This document shows positions 1-8,755 of a stretch of DNA of 64,000 nucleotides, piece after piece. A model generated the notes under the pieces. The model saw only the letters and a list, made by a program, of their open reading frames with translations. It made no database searches and was not told the DNA's origin. How positions within the stretch are numbered: the first letter of the stretch is position 1; the number at the start of each line of letters is the position of its first letter. Source of the stretch: Verrucosispora sp. NA02020 (GTDB lineage Bacteria > Actinomycetota > Actinomycetes > Mycobacteriales > Micromonosporaceae); NCBI RefSeq assembly GCF_013364215.1, contig NZ_CP054923.1:310001-374000 (forward strand), in the 5' to 3' direction. A program made the position numbers and the translations under genes.

Positions 1-1
1 G

Positions 2-661
2 ACCGACGACCCGTGGACCAGCAGCCGCACCTTCGCGGCGCTGCTGGCCAGCGTCCTCATCGGTGCCGGTGCGGCGGCGTTCCGGGCCTACTTCCAGCTC
101 CGGCAACGGATCGAACAGGAGGAGAGCCTGGCCGCCGGATACGTCGGCGACGACCGGTCCTTCTATCTGAACACCATGGACCTGGTCGACCTGGCGGTCC
201 TCGTGGCGGTCGTCATCGCCACGGCGGGCCTGCTGGTCACGCTGGTGGAGGGCATCGTCTCCCGCCGCCGGGCGTACGCCGCGCTGGTGGCCACCGGGGT
301 GCCCCGGACCACCATCGGCACCTCGATCCTGGTCCAGGTGCTCGCGCCGGTGGTGCCCGCCGTGCTGCTCACGGTCGGCGTCGGGTACGCGATCGGGCGG
401 CTGTTCACCGGCGACGTGGTCAGCGGCGGCTACACCCAGGAGGTGTGCCGGGCGCGCGCGGAACTGTGTGACGACCCGGCCACCCGCCCGCTGCACGTCG
501 AACTCGTGCCGGTCGAGAGCGTGGTCCGCACGCCGGACGTACCCCTGGAGCAGCTCGCGCTGGTCGGCGGCGGTGCGCTGCTCGCGGTGCTGGTCACGGT
601 CGGGCTGGGGCTGCTGTTCCTGCGGGCCAACACCGCGATGGAGGAACTACGAACCACCTGA
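2..661 (+). CDS. FtsX-like ABC transporter permease, C-terminal part
   Basis: The frame is open from the left edge, so the start lies outside the window. What remains is the C-terminal part of an integral membrane permease of the FtsX/MacB type. It shows a membrane segment near residues 10-25, another in the stretch LAVLVAVVIATAGLLVTLVE followed by the basic motif SRRRAYAALVATGVPR, and two more near the end. The segment after the second helix, where the protein talks about ranking 'ATGVPRTTIGTSIL', is typical of FtsX C-terminal domains. Such proteins work with an ABC ATPase in lipid, lipoprotein or peptide export or in cell-envelope signalling; the ATPase is not in the window. The gene ends at a TGA directly before a strong bidirectional hairpin. 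Substrate unknown. Confidence 0.75.
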   Translation, partial: TDDPWTSSRTFAALLASVLIGAGAAAFRAYFQLRQRIEQEESLAAGYVGDDRSFYLNTMDLVDLAVLVAVVIATAGLLVTLVEGIVSRRRAYAALVATGVPRTTIGTSILVQVLAPVVPAVLLTVGVGYAIGRLFTGDVVSGGYTQEVCRARAELCDDPATRPLHVELVPVESVVRTPDVPLEQLALVGGGALLAVLVTVGLGLLFLRANTAMEELRTT

Positions 662-673
662 GACGGCGTCCGC

Positions 674-705
674 CATGGCCCAGGGCAGGCGCGCCCTGGG
701 CCATG
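674..705. terminator. bidirectional hairpin terminator
   Basis: A perfect 13-bp inverted repeat (catggcccagggc / gccctgggccatg) has a 6-nt loop. It lies between the convergent ends of the permease gene and the oligopeptidase gene. No U-tract follows, as is usual in high-GC actinobacteria. Confidence 0.75.
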
Positions 706-733
706 AGCGGCCGGTGGCCGGATGACGGGACGG

Positions 734-2830
734 TCAGGCGCGGCCGAGTCGGTCCAGGGTCCAGGCGTTGACGAACGCCTCCTCCCGCCAGGCGTCGTAG
801 CGACCGCTGGGCCCGCCGTGGCCCGCCTCCATCTCGGTCTTGAGCAGGTATTCGCCCTGCGGCGCGACGGCCCGCAGCCGGGCGATCCACTTCGCCGGCT
901 CGTGATAGAGCACCCGGGTGTCGTTGAGGCTGGTCATCGCCAGGATCGCGGGGTAGTCGCGGTCGGCCACGTTCTCGTACGGGGTGTACGACTTCATGTA
1001 GGCGTACACCTCCGGGTCGGCGAGCGGGTTGCCCCACTCCTCCCACTCGGTGACGGTCAACGGCAGCGACGGGTCGAGGATCGTGCTGAGCGCGTCCACG
1101 AACGGCACCTGCGCGACGATGGCGGTGAACGCGTCCGGCGCCAGGTTGGCCACCGCGCCCATCAGCAGCCCGCCAGCCGATCCGCCCCGGGCGAGCAGCC
1201 GGTCCGACGACGTCCAGCCCGCCTTGGCCAGGTGCCGGGCGCAGGCGACGAAATCGGTGAAGGTGTTCTTCTTGGCCAGCAGTTTGCCGTGTTCGTACCA
1301 GCTCCGGCCCAGCTCGCCGCCGCCCCGGATGTGGGCCACCGCGAAGATCACTCCACGGTCCAGCAGGGACAGCCGGCCGACCGAGAACCAGGGGTCCATG
1401 CTGGCCTCGTACGAGCCGTACCCGTAGATCACGCAGGGTGCGGAGCCGTCGCGGGGGGTGTCCCGGCGGCAGACCAGCGAGATCGGCACCTTGGTGCCGT
1501 CGTCGGCCAGCGCCCAGTCCCGGTGCTGCTCGTAGTCCTCTGGGCGGTACTCCCGCCCGTCCGGTCCGGGCAGCACCGGTCGCCGCCGCAGCAGCGTCAT
1601 CTCGCGGGTCACCAGGTCGTAGTCGTACACCGAGTCCGGGGTGACCAGCGAGGTGTAGCGCAGGCGTACCCGCCCGGTGCGGTACTCCGGGTTCGAGTCC
1701 AGCCCGACCGTGTGCAGCAGCTCCGGGAACGCGATGTCGTGCCCGTCGCCGCCGCCGACCGGCAGCACCCGCAACCCGGTGAGCCCGTTGGCGCGCAGCG
1801 TCACGACCAGGTGGTCGGCGAAGGCGTCGACGGCCTCCAGCCGGGTGCCGGGGGAGTGCGCGATCAGCGGCACCCAGTCGCCCGGGGCGTCGGCCGAGGT
1901 GTACGCCAGCGCGAAGTCCTCCGCGCCGTCGTTGTGCAGGATCAGGAACCGGTGCCCGTGGTGTTCCACCGAGTACTCGACGCCCTGCCGGCGGGGGGCG
2001 ATCACGGCCGGCTCGCCGGTGGGGTTGCCGGCCGGGATGACGCGTACCTCGCTGGTGAGCTTGCTGGCGATGTCGATCAGGATGAAGCGCTCCGAGCGGG
2101 TCAGCTCGACCCCGACCCAGAACCGCTCGTCGTCCTCGGAGTGCACCACCACGTCGTCGGCGGCGGCCGTACCGAGCACGTGCCGCCAGACCCGGTGCGG
2201 ACGCCAGGCGTCGTCCACCGTCACGTAGAACAGCACCGAGGCGTCGGCGGCCCAGGCGGTGCCGTAGAAGGTGTCCGGGATCTCGTCGGGCAGCAGCTCG
2301 CCGGTGGTGAGGTCCTTGATCCGGAGGGTGAAGCGTTCCTTGCCGGAGAAGTCGGTCGAGTACGCCAGGAAGCGGCCGTCCGGGCTGACGTCGAAGGCGC
2401 CCAGCGAGAAGAAGTCGTGGCCCTCGGCGAGCAGGTTGCCGTCGAGCAGCACCTCCTCGCCCTCCAGCGGGGCACCGGCAGGGCTGATCGGCGGCGTGGT
2501 CTCGCCGTCACGGACCGCCCGACGGCAGTGCACGCCGTACTGCTTGCCCTCGACCGTCCGGGAGTAGTACCAGTGCCCGCCCTTGCGGGTCGGCACCGAC
2601 AGGTCGGTCTCCTGGGTGCGCCGACGGATCTCCTCGAACAGTTCCGTGCGCAGGTCGGCGAGGTGCGCCGTACGTGATTCGGTCCAGGCGTTCTCGGCCT
2701 TGAGGTAGCCGATCGTCTCAGGGTCGTCCTTGGTGGCCAGCCAGGCGTACTCGTCGACGACGACGTCGCCGTGGTGGACGCGTTCGCTCGGCACCTGCCT
2801 GGCTACGGGTACGGGGGTCTCGGTGGTCAC
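734..2830 (-). CDS. ptrB: oligopeptidase B-type S9 serine peptidase
   Basis: This 698-aa protein has the layout of the prolyl oligopeptidase family: an N-terminal seven-bladed propeller (about residues 70-410) that gates access, and a C-terminal alpha/beta-hydrolase domain. The nucleophile motif GGSAGG places Ser551. Asp637 in SLNDTRV and His671 in EAGHGG complete the triad. The conserved block CVIYGYGSYEASMDPWFS lies before the nucleophile. The length and the EEWGNP motif fit oligopeptidase B, which cleaves short peptides after basic residues in the cytoplasm. The GTG start at 2830 gives VTTETPVPVARQVPSERVHHG, a normal beginning for the family. It is divergent from the FAD oxidase gene and shares an 82-bp control region with it. 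Confidence 0.92.
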   Translation of the reverse strand: MTTETPVPVARQVPSERVHHGDVVVDEYAWLATKDDPETIGYLKAENAWTESRTAHLADLRTELFEEIRRRTQETDLSVPTRKGGHWYYSRTVEGKQYGVHCRRAVRDGETTPPISPAGAPLEGEEVLLDGNLLAEGHDFFSLGAFDVSPDGRFLAYSTDFSGKERFTLRIKDLTTGELLPDEIPDTFYGTAWAADASVLFYVTVDDAWRPHRVWRHVLGTAAADDVVVHSEDDERFWVGVELTRSERFILIDIASKLTSEVRVIPAGNPTGEPAVIAPRRQGVEYSVEHHGHRFLILHNDGAEDFALAYTSADAPGDWVPLIAHSPGTRLEAVDAFADHLVVTLRANGLTGLRVLPVGGGDGHDIAFPELLHTVGLDSNPEYRTGRVRLRYTSLVTPDSVYDYDLVTREMTLLRRRPVLPGPDGREYRPEDYEQHRDWALADDGTKVPISLVCRRDTPRDGSAPCVIYGYGSYEASMDPWFSVGRLSLLDRGVIFAVAHIRGGGELGRSWYEHGKLLAKKNTFTDFVACARHLAKAGWTSSDRLLARGGSAGGLLMGAVANLAPDAFTAIVAQVPFVDALSTILDPSLPLTVTEWEEWGNPLADPEVYAYMKSYTPYENVADRDYPAILAMTSLNDTRVLYHEPAKWIARLRAVAPQGEYLLKTEMEAGHGGPSGRYDAWREEAFVNAWTLDRLGRA

Positions 2831-2887
2831 GGCGCCACGTTACCGGCAGGCCGGGCGTCTCGGGCGGCGCAAATGCCCACTTCGTCG

Positions 2888-2904
2888 TTCGAACACATGT
2901 ACGA
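2888..2904 (+). promoter_or_regulatory. LexA (SOS) box-like site
   Basis: The sequence TTCGAACACATGTACGA closely matches the actinobacterial LexA consensus TCGAAC-N4-GTTCGA, with one mismatch in the right half-site (GTACG instead of GTTCG). It ends 8 nt before the ATG of the flavin oxidase gene. This is where a leaderless or short-leader SOS promoter would be blocked. Assignment is by motif only. Confidence 0.45.
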
Positions 2905-2912
2905 TCGCTGCC

Positions 2913-4256
2913 ATGGTGCCAGCGCGTTCCACCGGCGGGTCCGGTGCCCTCGACATCGCCCGTCGCCTTACCGACATCTGCGGCTCCCGCTTCGCCCGGT
3001 TCGCCGGCCCGGCCGACGAGGTGGCCGGGCGAGCGGCCCGCTGGGTCGCGGTGCCCGGCGGCGCCCACGCGGCGGCGGAGGTGCTGCGGCTCGCCGCGCG
3101 GCACGACCTGACGGTGGTGGCGCGCGGCGCCGGCACCAAGATCGATTGGGGTGCCGTGCCGGAACGGGTCGACATCATGCTCGACACCGGTCGGCTCGCC
3201 GGCATCGGTCACCAGCCGTCCGAGCGGGGCACCGCCGAGGTCGGTGCCGGCACGCCACTGCGCGCGGTGCAGGCCAGCCTGGAACGCACCGGTCAACGGC
3301 TCGCGCTCGACGCGCCCTCGCCCGGCGCCACGGTCGGCGGGGTGCTCGCCGCGGACGAGGCCGGTCCACTGCGCCACCGGCACGGCACCGCCTGCGACCA
3401 GCTCGTCGGCCTGCGCTACCTGGCCGCCGACGGTGACCTGGCCGAGGCCGGTGGCGGGGCTGCCGGGCTGGCCCAGGCCCGGCTGCTGTGCGGGTCGGAG
3501 GGCGCGCTCGGCGTGCTGGTCAGCGCCACCCTGCGGGTGCAGCCCCTGCCGGCCAGCCGGGTCTGGGTGACCCGCCCGGTGTGGACGCCGCTGGAGGTGC
3601 ACGACCTGGTCCGGGCGGTGCTCGCCGCCCGGCTCGACCCGGCTGCCATCGAGGTGGACCTGCCGGCCGGCACGGGACCCCGGCCGAGGGACCGCCGGGC
3701 CGAGTCGATGGCGCGCCATCCGTCCATGACGGGGCGCCCGTCGACCGGCCCGGCGGGGGCCGGCTCGCTGGTGGTGCTGCTCGAAGGCGGGCCGTCCGAC
3801 GTGGCGGAGCGCGCCGACCGGCTCCGGTCGATGCTCGGCTCCCGGGCCGTCGTCGCCCGATCGGCACCGTCCTGGTGGCGCAGCTACCCGTTCGCCCCCG
3901 GTGACACCGCGCTCCGGCTGGAGGTGCCGATCAGTGACCTGCACGCCGCCGTCTACGCGCTGCGGGACGCGGCCGGCTCGCCGGTGCCGGTCCGTGGCTC
4001 CGCCGGTCTCGGCGTGGTGCACGCCGCACTGCCCGGCACGATGGCACCCGACCGGGTGGCGTCGATCCTGGTCGCGGTGCGCGGCGTGCTGCTCGCCCGA
4101 CAGGGGCGTTGCCTGGTGCTCTCCGCGCCGCCCGCCGTCCGGCGAGCCGTCGACCTGTGGGGCGAGCTGACCGGCGTGGCCCGGATGCGCGCCGTCAAGC
4201 AGCACCTCGACCCGGGTCACCGGCTGGCCCCAGGTCGCCTCCCCGGCGGCCTCTGA
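2913..4256 (+). CDS. FAD-binding oxidase, GlcE-like
   Basis: The 447-aa protein has a PCMH-type FAD-binding fold in its first half. Landmarks are VAVPGGAHAAAEVLRLAA, the pyrophosphate loop VVARGAGTKIDWG, and LALDAPSPGATVGGVLA, followed by a C-terminal FAD-linked oxidase domain. The order and spacing match the GlcE subunit of glycolate oxidase and other D-2-hydroxyacid oxidases. No GlcD or GlcF partner is adjacent, so it may act alone or with a distant partner, and the substrate is open. The ATG at 2913 was chosen because the family-like sequence begins just after it, and the upstream in-frame sequence overlaps the divergent gene. The LexA-like site just upstream suggests possible induction by DNA damage. 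Confidence 0.75.
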   Translation: MVPARSTGGSGALDIARRLTDICGSRFARFAGPADEVAGRAARWVAVPGGAHAAAEVLRLAARHDLTVVARGAGTKIDWGAVPERVDIMLDTGRLAGIGHQPSERGTAEVGAGTPLRAVQASLERTGQRLALDAPSPGATVGGVLAADEAGPLRHRHGTACDQLVGLRYLAADGDLAEAGGGAAGLAQARLLCGSEGALGVLVSATLRVQPLPASRVWVTRPVWTPLEVHDLVRAVLAARLDPAAIEVDLPAGTGPRPRDRRAESMARHPSMTGRPSTGPAGAGSLVVLLEGGPSDVAERADRLRSMLGSRAVVARSAPSWWRSYPFAPGDTALRLEVPISDLHAAVYALRDAAGSPVPVRGSAGLGVVHAALPGTMAPDRVASILVAVRGVLLARQGRCLVLSAPPAVRRAVDLWGELTGVARMRAVKQHLDPGHRLAPGRLPGGL

Positions 4257-4273
4257 GCCACGCCGGCCGTGGC
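4257..4273. terminator. short GC-rich hairpin between convergent genes
   Basis: The palindrome gccacg-ccggc-cgtggc begins right at the stop codon of the oxidase gene. It lies in the 56-bp space before the end of the convergent phosphatase gene. The stem is only 6 bp, so its role as a terminator is tentative. Confidence 0.4.
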
Positions 4274-4312
4274 GCTGCGCAGCCCTGGGGAGACGAAGCG
4301 CAGCTCCGTCGG

Positions 4313-6472
4313 TCAGACCGCGTCGTTGCGCAGGACCAGGATGGCGATGTCGTCCCGGGGTGCCTCGACCGAGAAGTTGATCGCGGTGGCGCGCAGCCGG
4401 GCCGCCACCACGTCCGCCGAGTAGCCGGCGAGCGGCCCGGCGGCGTCCCGGAGCCGACCGGTGCCGAACAGTTCCCGGCCCCGGCGTCGCTCGGTCACGC
4501 CGTCGGTGTAGAAGACCAGGCAGTCGCCGGGATCGAGGGCGATGTCCAGGGTCGGCGAGGTGATCGTGTCGAGCAGGCCGAGCGCGGTGCCGCCGGTGCC
4601 GACGAACGCGGCCGGGCCACCGGACGCGCGCACCAGCACCGGCCGGTCGTGGCCGGCCAGGTGCAGCCCCACGTCGAGTTGCCCGTTCTCACCCTGCCCG
4701 ACCGCCGCCAGCGCCAACGTGCAGTACCGTCCGGCACCCCGCTCGACGAGCGTCTCGTTGAGCCGGGACAGCACCTCGGGCAGCGGCTTGCCGTCCCCGG
4801 CCAGCACCCGGATCACGTCCCGGACCAGCCCGGTGACCGCAGCGGCCTGCACCCCCTTGCCGGAGACGTCGCCGATCACCACCAGCCAACGGCCGTCCGG
4901 CATCGGCACCACGTCGTAGAAGTCGCCGCCGACCTCGGCGTCGTCGCCGGTCGGCACGTACTCGGCGGCGAAGCCGATGCCCTCCACCACCGGAAGCACC
5001 GGTGGCAGCAGCGACTGCTGCAACGTCTGTGCCACCCGCCGACGCTCGGCGTGGATGCGGGCGTTCTCGATCGCCAGGGCGGCACGCCGGGCCACGTCCT
5101 CCAGCACCGCGATCTCGTCGGGATCGTGCCGGTGCCGCTGATGCCGGCCGACGGCCAGTGTGCCGAGGCGCTGACCTCGGGCGATCAGCGGCACGGCGAA
5201 GCCCTCCATCGGCGCGCCCAACGGCGTCTGGGTGCCGTTGCGACTCGCCTCGCGCAGCCGGGCCTGGACCGAGTCCGGTCCCGCCTCGCGCAGCGTCGCG
5301 TGCAGATGCGGCAGCATCGACTCGTCGGCGTGACTGGCCGCGGCCAGCTTGAGTCGACCCCACTCGTCGGTGGTGTGCACGGCACACCACTGACCGAGCC
5401 GGGGCACCACGAGCTGCGGGACGAGCGCCATCGTCAGCTCCACGTCCAGGGACTGGGCGAGCAGCTCGCTGGCCTCGGCGAGGAAGGTCAACCAGGCCTG
5501 TCGCCGGACGTCGGCGCGGCGCAGCCGGTCGTTCTCCAGGTGCAGCGACAGCCGCTCGGCGGTCAGCAGGGCCAACGGCCGGGCGTACGCGGTGGGGGCG
5601 GCGTCGAGTTCCAGCTCACCGGCGTACGGGCGGTGCACCGCCAGCGGCACCCGGAGCAGGTCGTTGCCGGGGCGGGGCTGTCGGCCGTACCGGGCGAGGA
5701 CCTGTGGGCCGTGCCCGTCGCCCCGGTCCAGGCGCACCACCCCGCCGGCCGCGCCGACCATCTCCGCCACCCGGGTGAGCAGGCTGGTGGCGAAGTCCGG
5801 CAGCGGATCGTCCGCGTACGGGTCGGGGGTGGGCTGCATCAGGGCGCTCATCGCCCCGGCGCTCGGCACCGAGGAGTGGCCGCCGTCCGAACGGCCGATC
5901 GGCGGGGCGAAGTCGTCCGGGCGTCCGGGCTGCGGCCCGTCGCGCTCCAACCGGAACCACACGCCCTTGCCGCTGGGCAGGTAGGTGGTGCCCCAACGGC
6001 TCGCGAAGTGGTCGACCAGCAGCAGGCCGCGCCCGCGCTCGGCGACCTCGGTGATGTCGGTCTCCACGTTCCGCACGCCGACGGTCAGCTCGTCGACCGG
6101 CCCGGAGGCGAAGTCCGACACGGTCACGGTCAGCCCGGTCGAGTCGGCGCTGACCTCGATGTCGAGTTCGGTGCGGGCGTGCTCGACCGCGTTGGTGGAG
6201 AGCTCCGTGGTGAGCAGGAGCGCCTCGTTGAGAAGTTCGTCCAGGTTCGCCTCGGCAAGTACGGACCGGACGACGGCTCGCGCGGCGGCCGGCGTACGCC
6301 GATCGGCGGGCAGCCGGACCCGCCGGACGTGCTCCTCCGGGCCCCCGTCCGTCGTTGGCCCCACCGCCGCTGACACTCTCGTATCCTGCCCCGGCACCCG
6401 GCCCGTGCCAAGCCGATCACGGGTCGGGTCCGGAATACGGACGGCGGTGCGCCGTGGCGGTTTCGAGGTCAC
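4313..6472 (-). CDS. HATPase-GAF-PP2C (SpoIIE-type) regulator
   Basis: This 719-aa cytoplasmic regulator joins three modules. Residues about 45-165 form an RsbW-like anti-sigma kinase/ATPase, with N-box ELSTNAVEHA and G-box ERGRGLLLVDHF. Residues about 210-445 hold GAF-like sensor sequence ending in the helix ARRAALAIENARIHAERRRVA. Residues about 450-719 form a SpoIIE/RsbU phosphatase domain with GGDFYDVVPMPDGRW, VIGDVSGKG and FYTDGVTERR. The acidic metal-binding residues of PP2C are in place. Such proteins control anti-anti-sigma factors in partner-switching circuits. The GTG at 6472 (VTSKPPRRTAV) was chosen since longer versions would run into the divergent gene. The divergent neighbour is a HAMP-repeat sensor remnant, probably once part of the same signalling unit. 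Confidence 0.85.
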   Translation of the reverse strand: MTSKPPRRTAVRIPDPTRDRLGTGRVPGQDTRVSAAVGPTTDGGPEEHVRRVRLPADRRTPAAARAVVRSVLAEANLDELLNEALLLTTELSTNAVEHARTELDIEVSADSTGLTVTVSDFASGPVDELTVGVRNVETDITEVAERGRGLLLVDHFASRWGTTYLPSGKGVWFRLERDGPQPGRPDDFAPPIGRSDGGHSSVPSAGAMSALMQPTPDPYADDPLPDFATSLLTRVAEMVGAAGGVVRLDRGDGHGPQVLARYGRQPRPGNDLLRVPLAVHRPYAGELELDAAPTAYARPLALLTAERLSLHLENDRLRRADVRRQAWLTFLAEASELLAQSLDVELTMALVPQLVVPRLGQWCAVHTTDEWGRLKLAAASHADESMLPHLHATLREAGPDSVQARLREASRNGTQTPLGAPMEGFAVPLIARGQRLGTLAVGRHQRHRHDPDEIAVLEDVARRAALAIENARIHAERRRVAQTLQQSLLPPVLPVVEGIGFAAEYVPTGDDAEVGGDFYDVVPMPDGRWLVVIGDVSGKGVQAAAVTGLVRDVIRVLAGDGKPLPEVLSRLNETLVERGAGRYCTLALAAVGQGENGQLDVGLHLAGHDRPVLVRASGGPAAFVGTGGTALGLLDTITSPTLDIALDPGDCLVFYTDGVTERRRGRELFGTGRLRDAAGPLAGYSADVVAARLRATAINFSVEAPRDDIAILVLRNDAV

Positions 6473-6532
6473 GGGGACAATGATGGGGTGGCCGGCGCGA
6501 GCCGGTGTACCCCGATGCGAGTGCGAGGAATG

Positions 6533-7132
6533 ATGACCACGGCGAAACAGTCGGCGATCGCGGACACCTCCGCCGCCGACCACGAGGCGGTCCTCACCGA
6601 GCTGGCCGAGGCGCTGCGGCGGGTCCGCGGAGGCGATCTGAAGGTCAGGCTGCCCCGGCGTTCGGGCGCGGCCGGTGAGGTGGCCGACGCCTTCAACGAC
6701 GTGGTGTCGCTCCAGGAGCGGCAGCATCTGGACCTGCGCCGGATCAGCCGCGTCGTGGGTCGCGACGGTCGGCTGACCGAACGCCTGGACGAGGAGGGGC
6801 TGGACGGCTCCTGGGCGGAGGGGCAGCGCGCGGTCAACTCGTTGATCGACGACCTGGGTCGGCCCACCACCGAGATCGCCCGGGTCATCGTGGCCGTCGC
6901 CGACGGCGACCTCTCCCAGCACATGGCGCTGGAGATCGACGGTCGCCCGCTGCGCGGCGAGTACCTGCGCATCGGCCGCACGGTCAACACCATGGTCGAC
7001 CAGCTCTCGTCCTTCTCCAACGAGGTGACCCGGGTGGCCCGGGAGGTGGGCACCGAGGGCAAGCTCGGCGGTCAATGCCGCTCAGTTAGGGCGGTGGGCG
7101 GGTTGTCAATGCTGCTGTTTCGAGGATGTTGA
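6533..7132 (+). pseudogene. HAMP-repeat sensor kinase, truncated by IS insertion
   Basis: The first 180 residues or so match the N-terminus of the large soluble actinobacterial histidine kinases built from serial HAMP domains. Visible repeats include VRGGDLKVRLPRRSGAAGEV, VIVAVADGDLSQHM and RTVNTMVDQLSSFSNEVTRV. The family normally runs to more than 1,000 residues, with many more HAMP units and then GAF, kinase and receiver domains. Here the frame meets the left end of the IS element at 7073, right after the motif GTEGKLGGQ. It then reads about 18 element-derived residues to a stop at 7132. The rest of the gene is not found on the far side of the element. A good ribosome-binding site (gcgagg) precedes the ATG. 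The remnant has no catalytic part and is presumably non-functional as a kinase. Confidence 0.85.
7073..7096 (+). repeat. left terminal inverted repeat of the IS element
   Basis: This 24-bp end is identical to the reverse complement of 8542-8565. It contains the transposase stop codon (TAA on the minus strand at 7086-7088). Confidence 0.9.
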
Positions 7133-8447
7133 TGTTGATGGTGGCGTGGTAGTTGGTGCGGTCGATGGTGCCTTTGGCGCGGTGTTTGGAGATCGCGCGT
7201 TTGACCACGCGGGGGCTGATTCGGGTGCGGCGTGGGGGTAGCAGGTCGGCCAGGATTGCGCGGCCGATGGTGCCGACGAGGTCGATGACGGTGCCGGCGA
7301 TGACACCAGCGGCTTGGGTGATCTGGTCTCGGGCGGCGTGGACGGCGATGGTGAAGCTGGCCCGGTCGGGGTTGGTCGTGGGCCGGCTGGCGGTGGCGTC
7401 AGCCATTGCCAGCCGGACCGCTTGGTAGGTGGTGAGCAGGGCGTGGACCTCTTGACTGATCCCGTTCGGGGTTCGGGCTCGTAGGACCCGTCCGCCCCGC
7501 AGGGTGGACTTCAACTCCAGATATGTCGTCTCGATCTCCCAGCGGTGGTGGTAGAGGGTGACCAGGTCCATGGCCGGGAAGCGGCGCTGGTCGGTGAGGG
7601 TGGTGATCAGCCGGTACCGGCCGACGTGGCGTTTACCGTTCATGCTCACGACGATCTCGGCGTCAACGACCCGGACCGTCATCGTGCCGATGACAGACAG
7701 CCAGGACCCGTCGCGATGGCGGCGGATGACGGGCAGCCGCCGGTCGTCCTTGTCGCGGATGAGCAGGTCAGCGCCGGTGCTGGCGAACTGTTCGATCATC
7801 TGACGGGCGGCGAACCCACGGTCGGCCAGCAGCAGCATGCCTGGGCGCAGGCAGCCCAACAGACGCCCCGCACACGTGAGTTCGCCAGTGCTGATGGGGG
7901 TGAACACCGCGTCGATGACAGCGCGGGTGCCGCACGCCACGACGGCGACCAGCCGCAGCATCGGATACCCCGACCCACCGTGGCTGCCCGCCTGACGCGG
8001 ATAGACCGTCAGGTTAGCCGCCGTATCGGGCACGAACATGCTGGTGCCGTCGATCGCGCACACCAGCAGACCCCGCCACCGGGCGGCCCCCGCCGGCGGA
8101 CCCGACAGCAACCGGAACAACGCCACCAGCGGCTTGTCCCCGACCCGACGGCGAGCCTGCGACAACGCCGAAGACGTCGGCAGCGCCACCGTCAACCCGT
8201 CCAGCCCAGCGACCAACCGAGCCCACACCTGCCGGTAACCGACCTCAGCGAACAGCCCCGCCGCGAGCAGCAGATACACCACCACCCGCGACGGCAGATC
8301 CCGCACCCGCGACTGCACACCACCGGCCTCAGCCAGAACGGCATCGACCATCTCGAACGGCACCTGCTGCGTCAACTCACCCAGATGGCCCGGCGCGAAC
8401 CGCCCCGCAGCCACCCTGATCGTGGACGTGATGGCAGACTGTTCCAA
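7086..8447 (-). CDS. IS4-family DDE transposase
   Basis: The protein carries the IS4 N-terminal domain (VDAVLAEAGGVQSRVRDLPSRVVVYLLLAAGLF) and a DDE catalytic core. The first Asp is in CAIDGTSMFVPD and the second in LLLADRGFAARQ. The third acidic residue lies in the diagnostic YREK signature (Y-x2-R-x3-E-x6-K), seen here as YHHRWEIETTYLELK. The catalytic set looks complete, so the enzyme may be active. No ATG or GTG exists in frame inside the element before the conserved region. A TTG at 8447 has a GGAG site 8 nt upstream and gives 453 aa. A GTG at 8414 is the alternative. Confidence 0.85.
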   Translation of the reverse strand: MEQSAITSTIRVAAGRFAPGHLGELTQQVPFEMVDAVLAEAGGVQSRVRDLPSRVVVYLLLAAGLFAEVGYRQVWARLVAGLDGLTVALPTSSALSQARRRVGDKPLVALFRLLSGPPAGAARWRGLLVCAIDGTSMFVPDTAANLTVYPRQAGSHGGSGYPMLRLVAVVACGTRAVIDAVFTPISTGELTCAGRLLGCLRPGMLLLADRGFAARQMIEQFASTGADLLIRDKDDRRLPVIRRHRDGSWLSVIGTMTVRVVDAEIVVSMNGKRHVGRYRLITTLTDQRRFPAMDLVTLYHHRWEIETTYLELKSTLRGGRVLRARTPNGISQEVHALLTTYQAVRLAMADATASRPTTNPDRASFTIAVHAARDQITQAAGVIAGTVIDLVGTIGRAILADLLPPRRTRISPRVVKRAISKHRAKGTIDRTNYHATININILETAALTTRPPP

Positions 8448-8541
8448 CGGCGGGGCTCCCGGTCCAGAGGCTGTCTTGGAGTGACAAACCTCTATACCGA
8501 GACCCCGCCGTCCACGTCTACACCCCGCTTGACATCCACCA

Positions 8542-8565
8542 CACCGCCCTAACTGAGCGGCATTG
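8542..8565 (-). repeat. right terminal inverted repeat of the IS element
   Basis: This 24-bp end is the exact reverse complement of the left end at 7073-7096. Confidence 0.9.
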
Positions 8566-8608
8566 CCCCTAACCCCCCCACCCCCCACCTCCCCACCCTC
8601 CTCTCCGC

Positions 8609-8669
8609 GTTGATCAAGAAGTTTTGGTCACGGTGGGAGGTCCCGGGTGACCCAAATCCCTTGATCAAC
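8609..8669. repeat. TTGATCAAGAAGTT palindromic element, copy A (degenerate)
   Basis: The left arm is GTTGATCAAGAAGTTTTGGT. The right arm, read in reverse complement, begins GTTGATCAAGGGATTTGGGT. The two arms pair over about 22 bp with a few mismatches around a 17-nt centre. The same arms recur at 9729-9788 and 35438-35498. This copy lies between the IS element and the next gene. Confidence 0.8.
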
Positions 8670-8755
8670 TCCGCAGGCGGCGGAGGTTGTCCACAGGGGG
8701 CGGCGGGTTATCCACAGGGGTGGAAAAGTGGGGCTGCGGGCGGTGGGGTGGGGGG

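Larger units (their letters stand above)
7073..8565 (-). mobile_element. IS4-family insertion sequence (1,493 bp)
   Basis: Perfect 24-bp terminal inverted repeats occupy 7073-7096 and 8542-8565. Each end begins CAATGCCGCTCAGTTAGGGC when read inwards. One transposase gene fills the element, and its stop codon lies inside the left repeat. Immediately outside, the flanks are ggcggt on the left and ccccta on the right, so no target-site duplication is visible. The left flank is an interrupted sensor gene and the right flank is C-rich intergenic DNA. This fits an adjacent deletion or recombination between two copies after insertion. Confidence 0.9.

Noticed and set aside
7086..8588. Transposase start upstream of the IS element end
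   Set aside because: The in-frame ATG at 8588 lies outside the right inverted repeat. A start within the element (TTG 8447 with a ribosome-binding site) is more plausible.
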